Made by a program: the position numbers and the translations under genes
Source: CAZOWL01 sp964583605
Lineage (GTDB): Bacteria; Pseudomonadota; Gammaproteobacteria; Chromatiales; Chromatiaceae
Direction: 5' to 3'
DNA: 15,875 bases
NCBI GenBank assembly: GCA_964583605.1
Contig: CAZOWL010000097.1
Location: 1 to 15,875, forward strand
Shown: in pieces, positions 1 to 7,861 of the stretch
How the letters are laid out: every line of letters begins with the position of its first letter
Numbering within the stretch: position 1 is the first letter of the stretch
Notes under the pieces: model-generated
Seen by the model: only the letters and a program-made list of their open reading frames with translations
The model's database searches: none
Told to the model about the DNA's origin: nothing

Positions 1-54
1 AATCGTCCCAACATTGACGTGCGGCTTCTTTCTCTCGAATTTTTCTTTGGACAT
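1..54 (-). CDS. tuf: Elongation factor Tu, N-terminal fragment (cut by window edge)
   Basis: EF-Tu is the GTPase that delivers aminoacyl-tRNA to the ribosomal A site. Only 18 codons are inside the window; they translate to MSKEKFERKKPHVNVGTI, which matches the conserved EF-Tu N-terminus just before the first GTP-binding loop. The ATG at 52-54 lies 22 nt downstream of the fusA stop, with a G-rich stretch just upstream that can serve as ribosome binding site. Its place as last gene of the rpsL-rpsG-fusA-tuf string is the classical str operon order. Many Gammaproteobacteria carry two tuf copies; which copy this is cannot be told from the fragment. Confidence 0.93.
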   Translation of the reverse strand, partial: MSKEKFERKKPHVNVGTI

Positions 55-76
55 GAGGCCCTACCCCTGTCAAGCG

Positions 77-2173
77 TTACTGTCTCTTGGCCACCGCCTC
101 AGCTAGGCTGGCCGGCACCTCGTTGTACTTGGCGAACTCCATGCTGTAGGTGGCACGGCCCTGGGTGGCCGAGCGCAGGTCGGTGGCATAGCCGAACATC
201 TCAGCCAATGGCACCTCGGCACGGATGATCTTGCCCGAGGGGGCGTCTTCCATGCCCAGCACCATCCCGCGGCGACTATTCAGGTCACCCATCACGTCAC
301 CCATGTAATCTTCTGGCGTGACCACCTCGACCTTCATAATCGGCTCGAGCAGCACCGGGCGCGCCTTCGCTGCCCCCTCTTTGAGCCCGATCGAGCCGGC
401 GATCTTAAACGCCATCTCGCTCGAATCGACCTCGTGATAGGAGCCGTCATACAAAGTGACCTTCACGTCGACCAGGGGGAAGCCGGCGAGCACCCCATTG
501 GCCATGGCGTCTTGCACGCCTTTGTCTACCGCCGGGATGTACTCCTTAGGCACGACACCGCCAACGATGGCATTGACGAACTCATAGCCGGCGCCGGGCT
601 CTTGCGGCTCGAGGCGCAGATAGACGTGGCCATACTGTCCGCGGCCACCGGACTGACGCACAAATTTGCTCTCGTGCTCGACAGCGCTGCGGATCGTCTC
701 GCGATAGCTCACCTGCGGCGCCCCGACATTGGCGTCGACCTTGAACTCGCGCCGCATGCGGTCGACGAGGATCTCCAGATGCAGCTCACCCATACCCGAG
801 ATGATCGTCTGACCCGATTCCTGGTCGGTGTGTACGCGGAACGAGGGATCCTCTTGGGCTAGCTTACCGAGCGCAATCCCCATCTTCTCCTGGTCGCCCT
901 TGGTCTTCGGCTCGACCGCGACCGAGATGACCGGATCTGGGAACTCCATCCTCTCGAGCGTGATGACGTCGTTGAGGCTGCAGAGCGTGTCACCGGTCGT
1001 GACGTCTTTCAGCCCCACCGCCGCCGCGATATCGCCGGCACAAACCTCCTTGATCTCCTTACGCTCATTGGCATGCATCTGCAAAATACGGCCAACCCGC
1101 TCCTTGCGCGTCTTGACCGGGTTGTAGACAGTGTCCCCGGAGCTTAGGACACCCGAGTAGACACGGAAGAAGGTCAAAGTCCCAACATAGGGGTCTGTGG
1201 CGATCTTGAAGGCCAGTGCCGCAAACGGTGCGTCGTCACTCGACGGACGCTCGGCTTCGCTCTCGGCTGCGTCATCCAGCACACCGCGGATCGGCGGCAC
1301 TTCGGTCGGCGATGGCAGATAGTCAATGACGGCATCCAGCATGGCCTGAACGCCTTTGTTCTTGAAGGCCGATCCGCAGAGCATGGGTACGATCTCGTTC
1401 TTGAGCGTACGGGCGCGAAGCCCGACCTTGATCTCCTCCTGGCTGAGTTCGCCGCCCTCGAGATATTTCTCCATCAGCTCATCGTTGGCCTCCGCGGCGG
1501 CCTCGACCATGTGGGCACGCCACTCGTCACACTGCTCGCGCAGCTCACCAGGGATCTCCGCAAGCTCGTACTTCATGCCCTTGGACTCGTCATCCCAGTA
1601 GATCGCTTGCATGCGCACCAGGTCGACGACCCCCTTGAAATGCTCTTCCGCGCCGATCGGCAGCTGGATCGGCACAGCGTTACCGCCTAGACGATCCCTG
1701 ACCTGCTGCACGACACGCAGGAAGTTCGCGCCCATTCGATCCATCTTGTTGACAAACGCCAACCGCGGCACCCGGTACTTATTGGCCTGGCGCCAGACGG
1801 TCTCCGACTGAGGCTCCACACCACCGACCGCGCAAAAGACGGCGCACGCCCCGTCGAGCACGCGGAGCGAGCGCTCGACCTCGATCGTGAAGTCGACGTG
1901 CCCCGGCGTGTCGATGATGTTGATCCGATATTCCGGACCGTCGAGATCCATGCCCTTCCAGAAGCAGGTCGTGGCAGCGGAGGTAATGGTGATACCACGC
2001 TCCTGCTCCTGCTCCATCCAGTCCATCGTGGCCGCGCCGTCATGCACCTCACCGAGCTTGTGCGAGACACCGGTGTAGAACAGGATTCGCTCGGTCGTAG
2101 TCGTCTTGCCGGCATCGATGTGTGCCATGATGCCGAGATTCCGGTAGCGTTGAATGGGTGTGCTACGTGCCAC
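77..2173 (-). CDS. fusA: Elongation factor G (translocase GTPase)
   Basis: EF-G drives tRNA-mRNA translocation using GTP and, with RRF, ribosome recycling in the cytoplasm. The 698-residue product is close to the E. coli length (704). The G domain shows the P-loop AHIDAGKTT at residues 17-25, DTPGHVD at 88-94 and NKMD at 142-145, all intact; domains II-V follow, including a conserved domain IV segment around GGVVPKEYIPAVDKG. The start is GTG (2171-2173), chosen because it gives the family N-terminus (ARSTPIQRYRN) and has a GGAAAGAG-like ribosome binding site a few bases upstream. It lies 54 nt after rpsG and 22 nt before tuf, so it is almost certainly cotranscribed in the str operon. EF-G paralogues exist (fusA2), but this position and sequence indicate the housekeeping copy. 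Confidence 0.98.
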   Translation of the reverse strand: MARSTPIQRYRNLGIMAHIDAGKTTTTERILFYTGVSHKLGEVHDGAATMDWMEQEQERGITITSAATTCFWKGMDLDGPEYRINIIDTPGHVDFTIEVERSLRVLDGACAVFCAVGGVEPQSETVWRQANKYRVPRLAFVNKMDRMGANFLRVVQQVRDRLGGNAVPIQLPIGAEEHFKGVVDLVRMQAIYWDDESKGMKYELAEIPGELREQCDEWRAHMVEAAAEANDELMEKYLEGGELSQEEIKVGLRARTLKNEIVPMLCGSAFKNKGVQAMLDAVIDYLPSPTEVPPIRGVLDDAAESEAERPSSDDAPFAALAFKIATDPYVGTLTFFRVYSGVLSSGDTVYNPVKTRKERVGRILQMHANERKEIKEVCAGDIAAAVGLKDVTTGDTLCSLNDVITLERMEFPDPVISVAVEPKTKGDQEKMGIALGKLAQEDPSFRVHTDQESGQTIISGMGELHLEILVDRMRREFKVDANVGAPQVSYRETIRSAVEHESKFVRQSGGRGQYGHVYLRLEPQEPGAGYEFVNAIVGGVVPKEYIPAVDKGVQDAMANGVLAGFPLVDVKVTLYDGSYHEVDSSEMAFKIAGSIGLKEGAAKARPVLLEPIMKVEVVTPEDYMGDVMGDLNSRRGMVLGMEDAPSGKIIRAEVPLAEMFGYATDLRSATQGRATYSMEFAKYNEVPASLAEAVAKRQ

Positions 2174-2211
2174 AACTCTTTCCGCCCTAGTCGATGCCGA
2201 CAGTCAATTTA

Positions 2212-2223
2212 GGCCTTTCGGCC
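2212..2223 (-). other. Small GNRA-tetraloop hairpin in the rpsG-fusA spacer
   Basis: On the minus strand the sequence reads GGCC-GAAA-GGCC, a perfect 4-bp stem capped by a GAAA tetraloop, starting 4 nt after the rpsG stop codon. No T-run follows, so it is not a terminator. It may be a minor mRNA structure at the cistron boundary; a function is not shown. Confidence 0.4.
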
Positions 2224-2227
2224 ATGC

Positions 2228-2698
2228 CTACCAGCGGTAATGCGAGAAGGCCCGGTTGGCCTCCGCCATACGGTGCGTGTCTTCCTTCTTCTTCACGGCC
2301 GCGCCACGCGAATCCGCGGCATCCATCAACTCCCCGGCCAAGCGGTGGGCCATGGATTTCTCGGAGCGCTTTCGCGCCGCATCGATGATCCAGCGCATCG
2401 CCAGCGAATTCCGGCGCGTTGGCCGCACCTCTACGGGCACCTGATAGGTCGCACCGCCGACACGGCGCGACTTCACCTCGACGACGGGTCGAACGTTCTC
2501 CATAGCCTGCTCGAGCAGCCCGACCGGCTCGACACCCTTCTTATCCGATACCTGATCCAGCGCCCCATAGATCAATCGCTCTGCGGTCGACTTCTTCCCG
2601 TCCCGCATCATCATATTGATGAACTTCGCTAGCAATTGACTACCGTGCTTGGGATCCGGCAGGATCTGGCGACGGGCAACAATGCGTCTTCTCGGCAT
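2228..2698 (-). CDS. rpsG: 30S ribosomal protein S7
   Basis: S7 is the primary 16S rRNA 3'-domain binding protein that nucleates assembly of the 30S head and contacts E-site tRNA. The 156-residue product equals the usual bacterial length and begins MPRRRIVARRQILPDPKHGS, the standard S7 N-terminus; the central FINMMMRDGKKSTAE and C-terminal FSHYRW segments are also typical. The ATG at 2696-2698 has a GGAG at 2708-2711, 9 nt upstream. It sits 78 nt after rpsL and 54 nt before fusA. In E. coli, S7 represses translation of the str operon by binding the rpsL-rpsG intercistronic RNA; the spacer here contains a perfect hairpin that could play a similar part, but that is inference. Confidence 0.98.
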   Translation of the reverse strand: MPRRRIVARRQILPDPKHGSQLLAKFINMMMRDGKKSTAERLIYGALDQVSDKKGVEPVGLLEQAMENVRPVVEVKSRRVGGATYQVPVEVRPTRRNSLAMRWIIDAARKRSEKSMAHRLAGELMDAADSRGAAVKKKEDTHRMAEANRAFSHYRW

Positions 2699-2724
2699 GA
2701 CTCAAAGCTCCGACTCGAAAGCTC
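2699..2724 (-). repeat. Tandem near-identical 12/13-nt repeat at the rpsG start
   Basis: Directly upstream of the rpsG ATG the minus strand carries GAGCTTTCGAGTC followed, after one G, by GAGCTTTGAGTC: two copies that differ only by one inserted C. The downstream copy, with the intervening G, supplies the GGAG ribosome binding site 9 nt from the ATG; the upstream copy is preceded by another GAG. The arrangement looks like a small local duplication of the translation initiation region. Confidence 0.6.
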
Positions 2725-2729
2725 TCAAC

Positions 2730-2745
2730 GGCCGCATCGGCGGCC
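2730..2745 (-). promoter_or_regulatory. Hairpin in the rpsL-rpsG spacer, possible S7 operator element
   Basis: The minus strand reads GGCCGC-CGAT-GCGGCC, a perfect 6-bp GC stem with a 4-nt loop, located about 20 nt upstream of the rpsG ribosome binding site and about 30 nt after the rpsL stop. There is no T-run, so termination is unlikely. In E. coli the S12-S7 intercistronic RNA is the S7 repressor target; by position this hairpin is a candidate equivalent, but I cannot match it to the known S7 binding motif. Confidence 0.4.
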
Positions 2746-2776
2746 AGCAGGCATCCGCCGCGCGCCGCGACCAGCC

Positions 2777-3151
2777 TCACTTCTTCGGGCGTTTCGCCCC
2801 GTACTTGGACCGACCCTGGCGTCGCTTCTCAACCCCGGTCGTGTCCAGTGTCCCGCGAACGGTGTGGTAACGCACGCCTGGCAGGTCCTTGACTCGACCC
2901 CCACGGATCAGCACGACCGAATGTTCTTGCAGGTTATGCCCTTCGCCGCCGATATAGGACGCTACCTCGTAGCCATTCGTGAGACGAACCCGCGCGACCT
3001 TGCGCAAGGCCGAGTTGGGCTTCTTCGGTGTCGTGGTGTAAACGCGCGTGCAGACGCCGCGCTTCTGCGGGCAGGCCTCCAAGGCCGGGACCGTGCTCTT
3101 AGCGACCCGTCGTTTTCGCGGCTTGCGCACCAACTGATTGATAGTCGTCAT
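2777..3151 (-). CDS. rpsL: 30S ribosomal protein S12
   Basis: S12 lies at the decoding centre of the 30S subunit and controls translational accuracy. An open frame extends upstream to 3232, but the conserved N-terminus MTTINQLVRKPR begins at the ATG 3149-3151. This gives exactly 124 residues, the E. coli length, and has a GGAG at 3161-3164, 9 nt upstream. The PKKPNSALRK loop carries Lys43 and the GGRVKDLPGVRYH segment carries Lys88, both the ordinary streptomycin-sensitive residues; Asp89 is the usual methylthiolation site. It is the first gene of the str operon, 445 nt downstream of rpoC and 78 nt upstream of rpsG. The upstream spacer carries its own promoter candidate. Confidence 0.98.
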   Translation of the reverse strand: MTTINQLVRKPRKRRVAKSTVPALEACPQKRGVCTRVYTTTPKKPNSALRKVARVRLTNGYEVASYIGGEGHNLQEHSVVLIRGGRVKDLPGVRYHTVRGTLDTTGVEKRRQGRSKYGAKRPKK

Positions 3152-3252
3152 GCAATTGCTCTCCGCCGCCTCCGTGGCGCCATTCCGCCAAGCGGCATCA
3201 TAGACGAAGCCCATCACCACCGAGCCGACCACTGCGGCGGCGGACTAAAACT

Positions 3253-3265
3253 GTTACCTGGTTAC
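3253..3265. repeat. GTTAC direct repeat in the rpsL leader region
   Basis: On the plus strand GTTAC occurs twice, separated by CTG (13 bp in all). It lies between the terminator-like hairpin and rpsL. It could be a chance repeat or a dimeric protein site; no known operator matches it. Confidence 0.3.
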
Positions 3266-3277
3266 GTGACGTTGCGG

Positions 3278-3289
3278 TTGGGCGCCCAA
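3278..3289. other. Perfect 12-bp palindrome in the rpsL leader region
   Basis: The sequence TTGGGCGCCCAA is its own reverse complement. It is located about 15 nt downstream of the U-tract of the terminator-like hairpin and about 130 nt upstream of the rpsL start. As RNA it would form only a weak short hairpin, so it fits a DNA-binding site better, but no binding protein can be named. Confidence 0.3.
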
Positions 3290-3302
3290 GGCACCCAGCT
3301 CG

Positions 3303-3334
3303 GGAAACAAGCAAGCCGGCGTGTAACGCCGGCT
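3303..3334 (-). terminator. Rho-independent terminator / attenuator between rpoC and rpsL
   Basis: The minus strand forms AGCCGGCGT-TAC-ACGCCGGCT (3314-3334), a perfect 9-bp GC-rich stem with a 3-nt loop, followed by the U-rich stretch TGCTTGTTT. This is a good intrinsic terminator and is well placed to end the rpoBC transcript. Because the rpsL promoter candidate lies upstream of it, it would also stand in the first bases of the str transcript and could act there as a leaky attenuator. The T-tract is interrupted by G and C, which favours partial read-through. Confidence 0.75.
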
Positions 3335-3349
3335 GAGCTAAGACACACC

Positions 3350-3378
3350 AGTTTAAGGAAGCCTGGTGCGCGAGTCAA
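3350..3378 (-). promoter_or_regulatory. Sigma70-type promoter candidate for the str operon (rpsL-rpsG-fusA-tuf)
   Basis: On the minus strand a -35 element TTGACT (3373-3378) and a -10 element TAAACT (3350-3355) are separated by exactly 17 nt. Five of six and four of six positions match the sigma70 consensus. Predicted transcription would begin near 3343-3346. The bases after the -10 are G-rich (GGTGTG), as is common at promoters under stringent control, though this is only suggestive. The start would lie nearly 200 nt upstream of rpsL and only about ten bases before a terminator-like hairpin. Confidence 0.65.
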
Positions 3379-3596
3379 CTCTCTCCGGCCGGACTCTCCG
3401 CCTCGGTCCGGTCGGCAGCAGTGGGAACTGCCTCACAGCTAGACCGCAAGGCTGGCCGCGCCGCTTGAGAAGCCCGCTCCCGGTCAGCGGCGCGAGCCTC
3501 GCACCTCTCACCGACGGCAGCGTCGGGTCTAAGCGGCCCCGGCGCGGCAGAGGACACTGTGAGTGGGTGTCAACGATACGGATGGCACGAAGCCGA

Positions 3597-6500
3597 TCAG
3601 CTCTCTGAAACGTTGAACTCCTGTTTGAGCGCCTGCTCTAGCTCCTCCGGTGTCATCTCAACCTTACCATGGACGGCCGCTTCGTGGAGGCGCTCGGCCT
3701 GGCGCTGACGACGCCGTTGCTTGTGGTAGGAAAGCCCTGTGCCGGCCGGGATCAGGCGGCCGACGATGACATTCTCTTTCAGTCCGGTCAGCCGATCCGT
3801 GGAGCCACGTACAGCCGCCTCTGTCAAAACACGCGTTGTCTCCTGGAACGAGGCCGCCGAGATGAAGGACTCCGTGGCCAAGGATGCCTTGGTGATGCCC
3901 AATAACAAGGGCTGCCACTGGGCAGGCATCTTGTTGTCGTTCATCGCCCGCTCGTTTTCCGCGAGCAGCGCCGTATACTCAACCTGCTCACCCCGCAGCA
4001 ACCTCGTATCGCCCGGGTCGATCACCTCCACCTTACGGAGCATCTGGCGGATGATCACTTCGATATGTTTGTCGTTGATCTTGACGCCCTGGAGTCGATA
4101 GACGTCCTGGATCTCCTTGACGAGGTATTCAGCAAGCGCACGCACGCCCTTCAACCGCAGGATGTCGTGCGAGGCAAGCTCACCATCGGAGATGACCTCA
4201 CCGCGCTCCACGCGCTCGCCTTCAAAGACATTGACATGCCGCCACTTCGGAATCAGGTCCTCGTATGCCTCACCATCATCACCGGTGATGACCAGCCGCT
4301 GCTTGCCCTTGGTATCCTTGCCAAAGCTGACCGTCCCCGAGACCTCGGCGAGGAGTGCCGACTCCTTCGGTTTGCGGGCCTCGAACAAATCCGCGACGCG
4401 GGGCAAGCCACCGGTGATGTCGCGGGTCTTGCTCGACTCTTGCGGGATGCGTGCCACCACATCGCCGATGCTGACCTCAGCGCCATCCGCAACGCTGACA
4501 ATGGCCCCCGTCGGCAGGAAGTACCGGGCCGGCATCTCGGTGCCAGCGATATTGAGCTCCGCCCCATCCTCGTCGATCAGTTTGACCAACGGGCGAAGAT
4601 CTCGCCCTGTCGCGGGACGTTGTTTGGGATCGATCACGACATGCGAGGTGAGACCAGTCATCTCGTCGGTCTGCGCGTGGACCGTTACGCCATCGATGAA
4701 GTCCTCGAAGCGCAACCGGCCAGCGACCTCGGTCACGACCGGATGGGTATGAGGATCCCAGGTGGCCACGACCTGGCCACCCTCGACCTGATCACCGCTG
4801 TTCACGCGTAGCGTCGCCCCATAGGGCACTTTATATCGCTCGCGTTCGAGCCCTTTGTCATCAGAGACCGTCAGCTCCCCGGAGCGGCTCACCGCGACCA
4901 AATTGCCGCTGTGGTGCTGCACCGTCTTCATGTTGTGCAACCTCACGGTGCCAGCGGCCTTGATCTCGATGCTGTTGACCGCGGCCGCCCGTGACGCGGC
5001 ACCGCCGATATGGAAGGTGCGCATCGTCAGCTGGGTTCCCGGCTCGCCGATGGATTGGGCCGCGATCACGCCGACGGCCTCCCCAAGATTGACCGGATGG
5101 CCACGAGCCAGGTCACGCCCGTAGCATTGGGCGCACACGCCAAGGCGCGATTCGCAGGTGATCGGTGAGCGGACATAGATTTGATCGATGCCGCAGTGCT
5201 CCAGCCGCTCGACCCAATGCTCATCGAGCAAGGTCCCAGCGGAGCAGACCATCTCGTCTGTACCGGGCTGATAGACATCGACGGCCGCGACGCGCCCGAG
5301 GATGCGCTCGCGCAGAGGCTCAACGACGTCCCCACCTTCGATGATGGGCGTCATCAATAGGCCCTTCTCGGTGCCACAATCCTCTTCGAGGACCACCATG
5401 TCCTGCGCGACGTCGACCAGCCGACGCGTCAGGTACCCGGAGTTCGCCGTCTTAAGGGCCGTATCGGCGAGACCCTTTCGCGCACCGTGTGTGGAGATGA
5501 AGTACTGGATGACATTCAGGCCCTCGCGGAAGTTGGCTGTGATTGGCGTCTCGATGATCGAGCCATCCGGCTTGGCCATCAGACCGCGCATCCCGGCGAG
5601 CTGGCGAATCTGCGCCGCTGAGCCTCGAGCCCCGGAGTCCGCCATCATGTAGATCGAGTTGAACGAGTCCTGCAGCACCTCGCGTCCATCCTTGTCGAGC
5701 ACCCGCTCTTTGCCAAGCTTCGCCATCATCGACTTGGCCACTTGATCGTTCGTGTACGACCAGATGTCGACGACCTTGTTATAACGCTCGCCGTTGGTCA
5801 CGAGCCCTGAGGCATACTGATCCTCGATCTCCTTCACCTGGGCCTCCGCATCCGTCAGGATCCGGGCCTTCTCTTCCGGGACCGCCATGTCTTCGAGACC
5901 GATCGAGACCCCGGCTCGGGTCGCCATGCGGAAGCCCAAATACATGATCTTGTCGGCGAAAACCACGGTTTCCTTCAGCCCAAGCCGCCGGTAGCAGGCA
6001 TTAATCAGGCGCGAGATCTGCTTCTTACCGAGTGGGCGGTCAATCAGGTCAAACGGCAGGCCCGCCGGCACGATGGCGAAGACGAGGGCACGCCCGAGCG
6101 TTGTCTCGCGCACAGCGACCCGTTCCTGCATCGTGCCATCCTCGCCCTTGACGACTTCGCGGATCCGGACACGGCAACGCGCGTGCAGATTCGCCTGTCC
6201 CGTCTCGTAGGCCCGTCGCGCCTCGTCGATGTCGGCAAAGGCATACCCCTCGCCTTTCGCCCCGACCCGCTCCCGGGTCATGTAGTAGAGGCCCAACACC
6301 ACATCCTGCGATGGCACGATGATGGGCTCGCCATTGGCCGGCGAGAGGATGTTATTCGAGGCCATCATGAGCGCTCGGGCCTCGATCTGCGCCTCCAACG
6401 ACAAGGGCACATGGACCGCCATCTGGTCGCCATCGAAGTCGGCGTTGAAGGCCGTGCAGACGAGCGGATGCAGCTGGATCGCCTTGCCCTCGACCAAGAC

Positions 6501-7817
6501 CGGCTCGAACGCCTGAATACCCAGGCGGTGCAAAGTCGGCGCCCGGTTGAGCATGACCGGGTGCTCGCGAATCACCTCCTCGAGGATGTCCCAGACCTCT
6601 GGCGCCCCGCGCTCGACCATCTTCTTCGCCGCCTTAATCGTCGCAGCCAGACCACGCAACTGCAACTTACTGAATATAAAAGGCTTGAACAACTCGAGGG
6701 CCATGCGCTTCGGCAAGCCGCACTGGTGCAGACGCAGCGTCGGGCCGACGACGATGACCGAGCGGCCGGAGTAATCGACACGCTTGCCGAGCAGGTTCTG
6801 CCGAAACCGGCCCTGCTTGCCCTTGATCATGTCAGCCAGCGACTTCAACGGCCGCTTATTGGTACCGGTAATGGCGCGACCGCGGCGACCGTTGTCGAGC
6901 AGCGCGTCGACGGCCTCCTGGAGCATGCGCTTCTCGTTGCGCACGATGATGTCCGGGGCCACCAAGTCGAGCAGTCGCTTCAGGCGGTTATTCCGGTTGA
7001 TGACGCGTCGATAGAGATCGTTTAGATCCGAAGTCGCGAATCGCCCACCATCGAGGGGTACCAAAGGGCGTAAGTCCGGAGGCAGAACTGGCAGGACGGT
7101 CAGGATCATCCACTCCGGGCGGTTACCCGACTCCAACAAGGACTCCATCAGCTTGAGGCGTTTGGAGAGCTTCTTGATTTTGGTCTCTGAATTCGTTGCC
7201 TGGATCTCTTCGCGCATCTGCCGGACTTCCTTCGGCATGTCGATCGTGCGCAGCAGCTCGAACACGGCCTCCGCGCCCATACGCGCGTCAAATTCGTCGC
7301 CGTTCTCTTCAAGCGCCTCGAGATACTGCTCGTCGGTCATCAACTGCCCGCGCTCGAGTTGCGTCATCCCGGGGTCGACAACGACAAACGACTCGAAGTA
7401 GAGGATGCGCTCGATGTCGCGAAGCGTCATGTCGAGGAGAAGCCCGATACGGGACGGCAGCGACTTCAAGAACCAGATGTGAGCCACAGGACTAGCGAGC
7501 TCGATATGCCCCATGCGCTCACGCCGGACCTTGGCCAGCGTCACCTCGACGCCGCACTTCTCGCACACGACACCGCGGTGCTTAAGGCGCTTATACTTGC
7601 CGCAGAGGCACTCATAGTCACTGATCGGGCCAAAGATCTTGGCGCAAAACAGCCCATCGCGCTCCGGCTTGAACGTGCGATAGTTGATCGTCTCCGGCTT
7701 CTTGACCTCACCAAAGGACCAGGAACGGATCATGTCTGGTGACGCGAGGCCGATCTTGATCGCATCGAATTCCAGCGCCTGGCCCTGCTGCTTGATGATA
7801 TTCAATAAGTCTTTCAA
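3597..7817 (-). CDS. rpoC: DNA-directed RNA polymerase subunit beta'
   Basis: Beta' forms the clamp and holds the catalytic Mg2+ of RNA polymerase. The 1406-residue product matches the E. coli length (1407), and key sites share its numbering: zinc-ribbon Cys70, Cys72, Cys85 and Cys88, and the NADFDGDQM loop with Asp460, Asp462 and Asp464. The second zinc site (CESRLGVCAQC with an upstream EEDCG) and the bridge/trigger region around QSIGEPGTQLTMRTFHIGG are intact. The start is TTG (7815-7817): it gives the family N-terminus KDLLNIIKQ, a GGAGG lies 7 nt upstream at 7825-7829, and an in-frame TAA closes the frame just upstream, so no ATG is available. It follows rpoB by 44 nt and is surely cotranscribed with it. 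Confidence 0.98.
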   Translation of the reverse strand: MKDLLNIIKQQGQALEFDAIKIGLASPDMIRSWSFGEVKKPETINYRTFKPERDGLFCAKIFGPISDYECLCGKYKRLKHRGVVCEKCGVEVTLAKVRRERMGHIELASPVAHIWFLKSLPSRIGLLLDMTLRDIERILYFESFVVVDPGMTQLERGQLMTDEQYLEALEENGDEFDARMGAEAVFELLRTIDMPKEVRQMREEIQATNSETKIKKLSKRLKLMESLLESGNRPEWMILTVLPVLPPDLRPLVPLDGGRFATSDLNDLYRRVINRNNRLKRLLDLVAPDIIVRNEKRMLQEAVDALLDNGRRGRAITGTNKRPLKSLADMIKGKQGRFRQNLLGKRVDYSGRSVIVVGPTLRLHQCGLPKRMALELFKPFIFSKLQLRGLAATIKAAKKMVERGAPEVWDILEEVIREHPVMLNRAPTLHRLGIQAFEPVLVEGKAIQLHPLVCTAFNADFDGDQMAVHVPLSLEAQIEARALMMASNNILSPANGEPIIVPSQDVVLGLYYMTRERVGAKGEGYAFADIDEARRAYETGQANLHARCRVRIREVVKGEDGTMQERVAVRETTLGRALVFAIVPAGLPFDLIDRPLGKKQISRLINACYRRLGLKETVVFADKIMYLGFRMATRAGVSIGLEDMAVPEEKARILTDAEAQVKEIEDQYASGLVTNGERYNKVVDIWSYTNDQVAKSMMAKLGKERVLDKDGREVLQDSFNSIYMMADSGARGSAAQIRQLAGMRGLMAKPDGSIIETPITANFREGLNVIQYFISTHGARKGLADTALKTANSGYLTRRLVDVAQDMVVLEEDCGTEKGLLMTPIIEGGDVVEPLRERILGRVAAVDVYQPGTDEMVCSAGTLLDEHWVERLEHCGIDQIYVRSPITCESRLGVCAQCYGRDLARGHPVNLGEAVGVIAAQSIGEPGTQLTMRTFHIGGAASRAAAVNSIEIKAAGTVRLHNMKTVQHHSGNLVAVSRSGELTVSDDKGLERERYKVPYGATLRVNSGDQVEGGQVVATWDPHTHPVVTEVAGRLRFEDFIDGVTVHAQTDEMTGLTSHVVIDPKQRPATGRDLRPLVKLIDEDGAELNIAGTEMPARYFLPTGAIVSVADGAEVSIGDVVARIPQESSKTRDITGGLPRVADLFEARKPKESALLAEVSGTVSFGKDTKGKQRLVITGDDGEAYEDLIPKWRHVNVFEGERVERGEVISDGELASHDILRLKGVRALAEYLVKEIQDVYRLQGVKINDKHIEVIIRQMLRKVEVIDPGDTRLLRGEQVEYTALLAENERAMNDNKMPAQWQPLLLGITKASLATESFISAASFQETTRVLTEAAVRGSTDRLTGLKENVIVGRLIPAGTGLSYHKQRRRQRQAERLHEAAVHGKVEMTPEELEQALKQEFNVSES

Positions 7818-7824
7818 GACTTTG

Positions 7825-7829
7825 CCTCC
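7825..7829 (-). promoter_or_regulatory. Ribosome binding site that fixes the rpoC TTG start
   Basis: The minus strand has GGAGG ending 7 nt before the TTG at 7815-7817. An in-frame TAA upstream of this site excludes an earlier start, and the next codons already encode conserved beta' residues, so the TTG is well supported. Confidence 0.8.
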
Positions 7830-7861
7830 GGATTACGCGTTGTTCAGCGGCTGGATTCCGA

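Larger units (their letters stand above)
3152..3596. other. rpoC-rpsL intergenic region (445 nt): rif/str cluster boundary
   Basis: No convincing gene is present. In transcription order the region holds: a short hairpin 25 nt after the rpoC stop (GACAC/GTGTC arms at 3553-3571), a 6-bp hairpin CCGACG/CGTCGG at 3511-3526, a promoter at 3350-3378, a terminator-like hairpin at 3303-3334, a 12-bp palindrome at 3278-3289, a direct repeat at 3253-3265, and then the rpsL leader. The frame that runs from 3232 into rpsL is an N-terminal overextension, not coding sequence. In E. coli the rpoBC and str operons are far apart; here they are neighbours, as in several other Gammaproteobacteria. Confidence 0.7.

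Noticed and set aside
3152..3232. N-terminal extension of the rpsL frame to 3232
   Set aside because: The extra 27 residues have no counterpart in S12, while the ATG at 3149-3151 has a ribosome binding site and gives the exact family length.
3568..3573. Perfect -35 box TTGACA on the minus strand just after rpoC
   Set aside because: No acceptable -10 lies 16-18 nt downstream (the position reads CTGCCG), and the box is part of a small hairpin.
6183..7025. Long plus-strand open frames inside rpoC and rpoB (also 4065-4811 and 8534-9181)
   Set aside because: They are shadows of intact rpoC and rpoB, without ribosome binding sites or family similarity.
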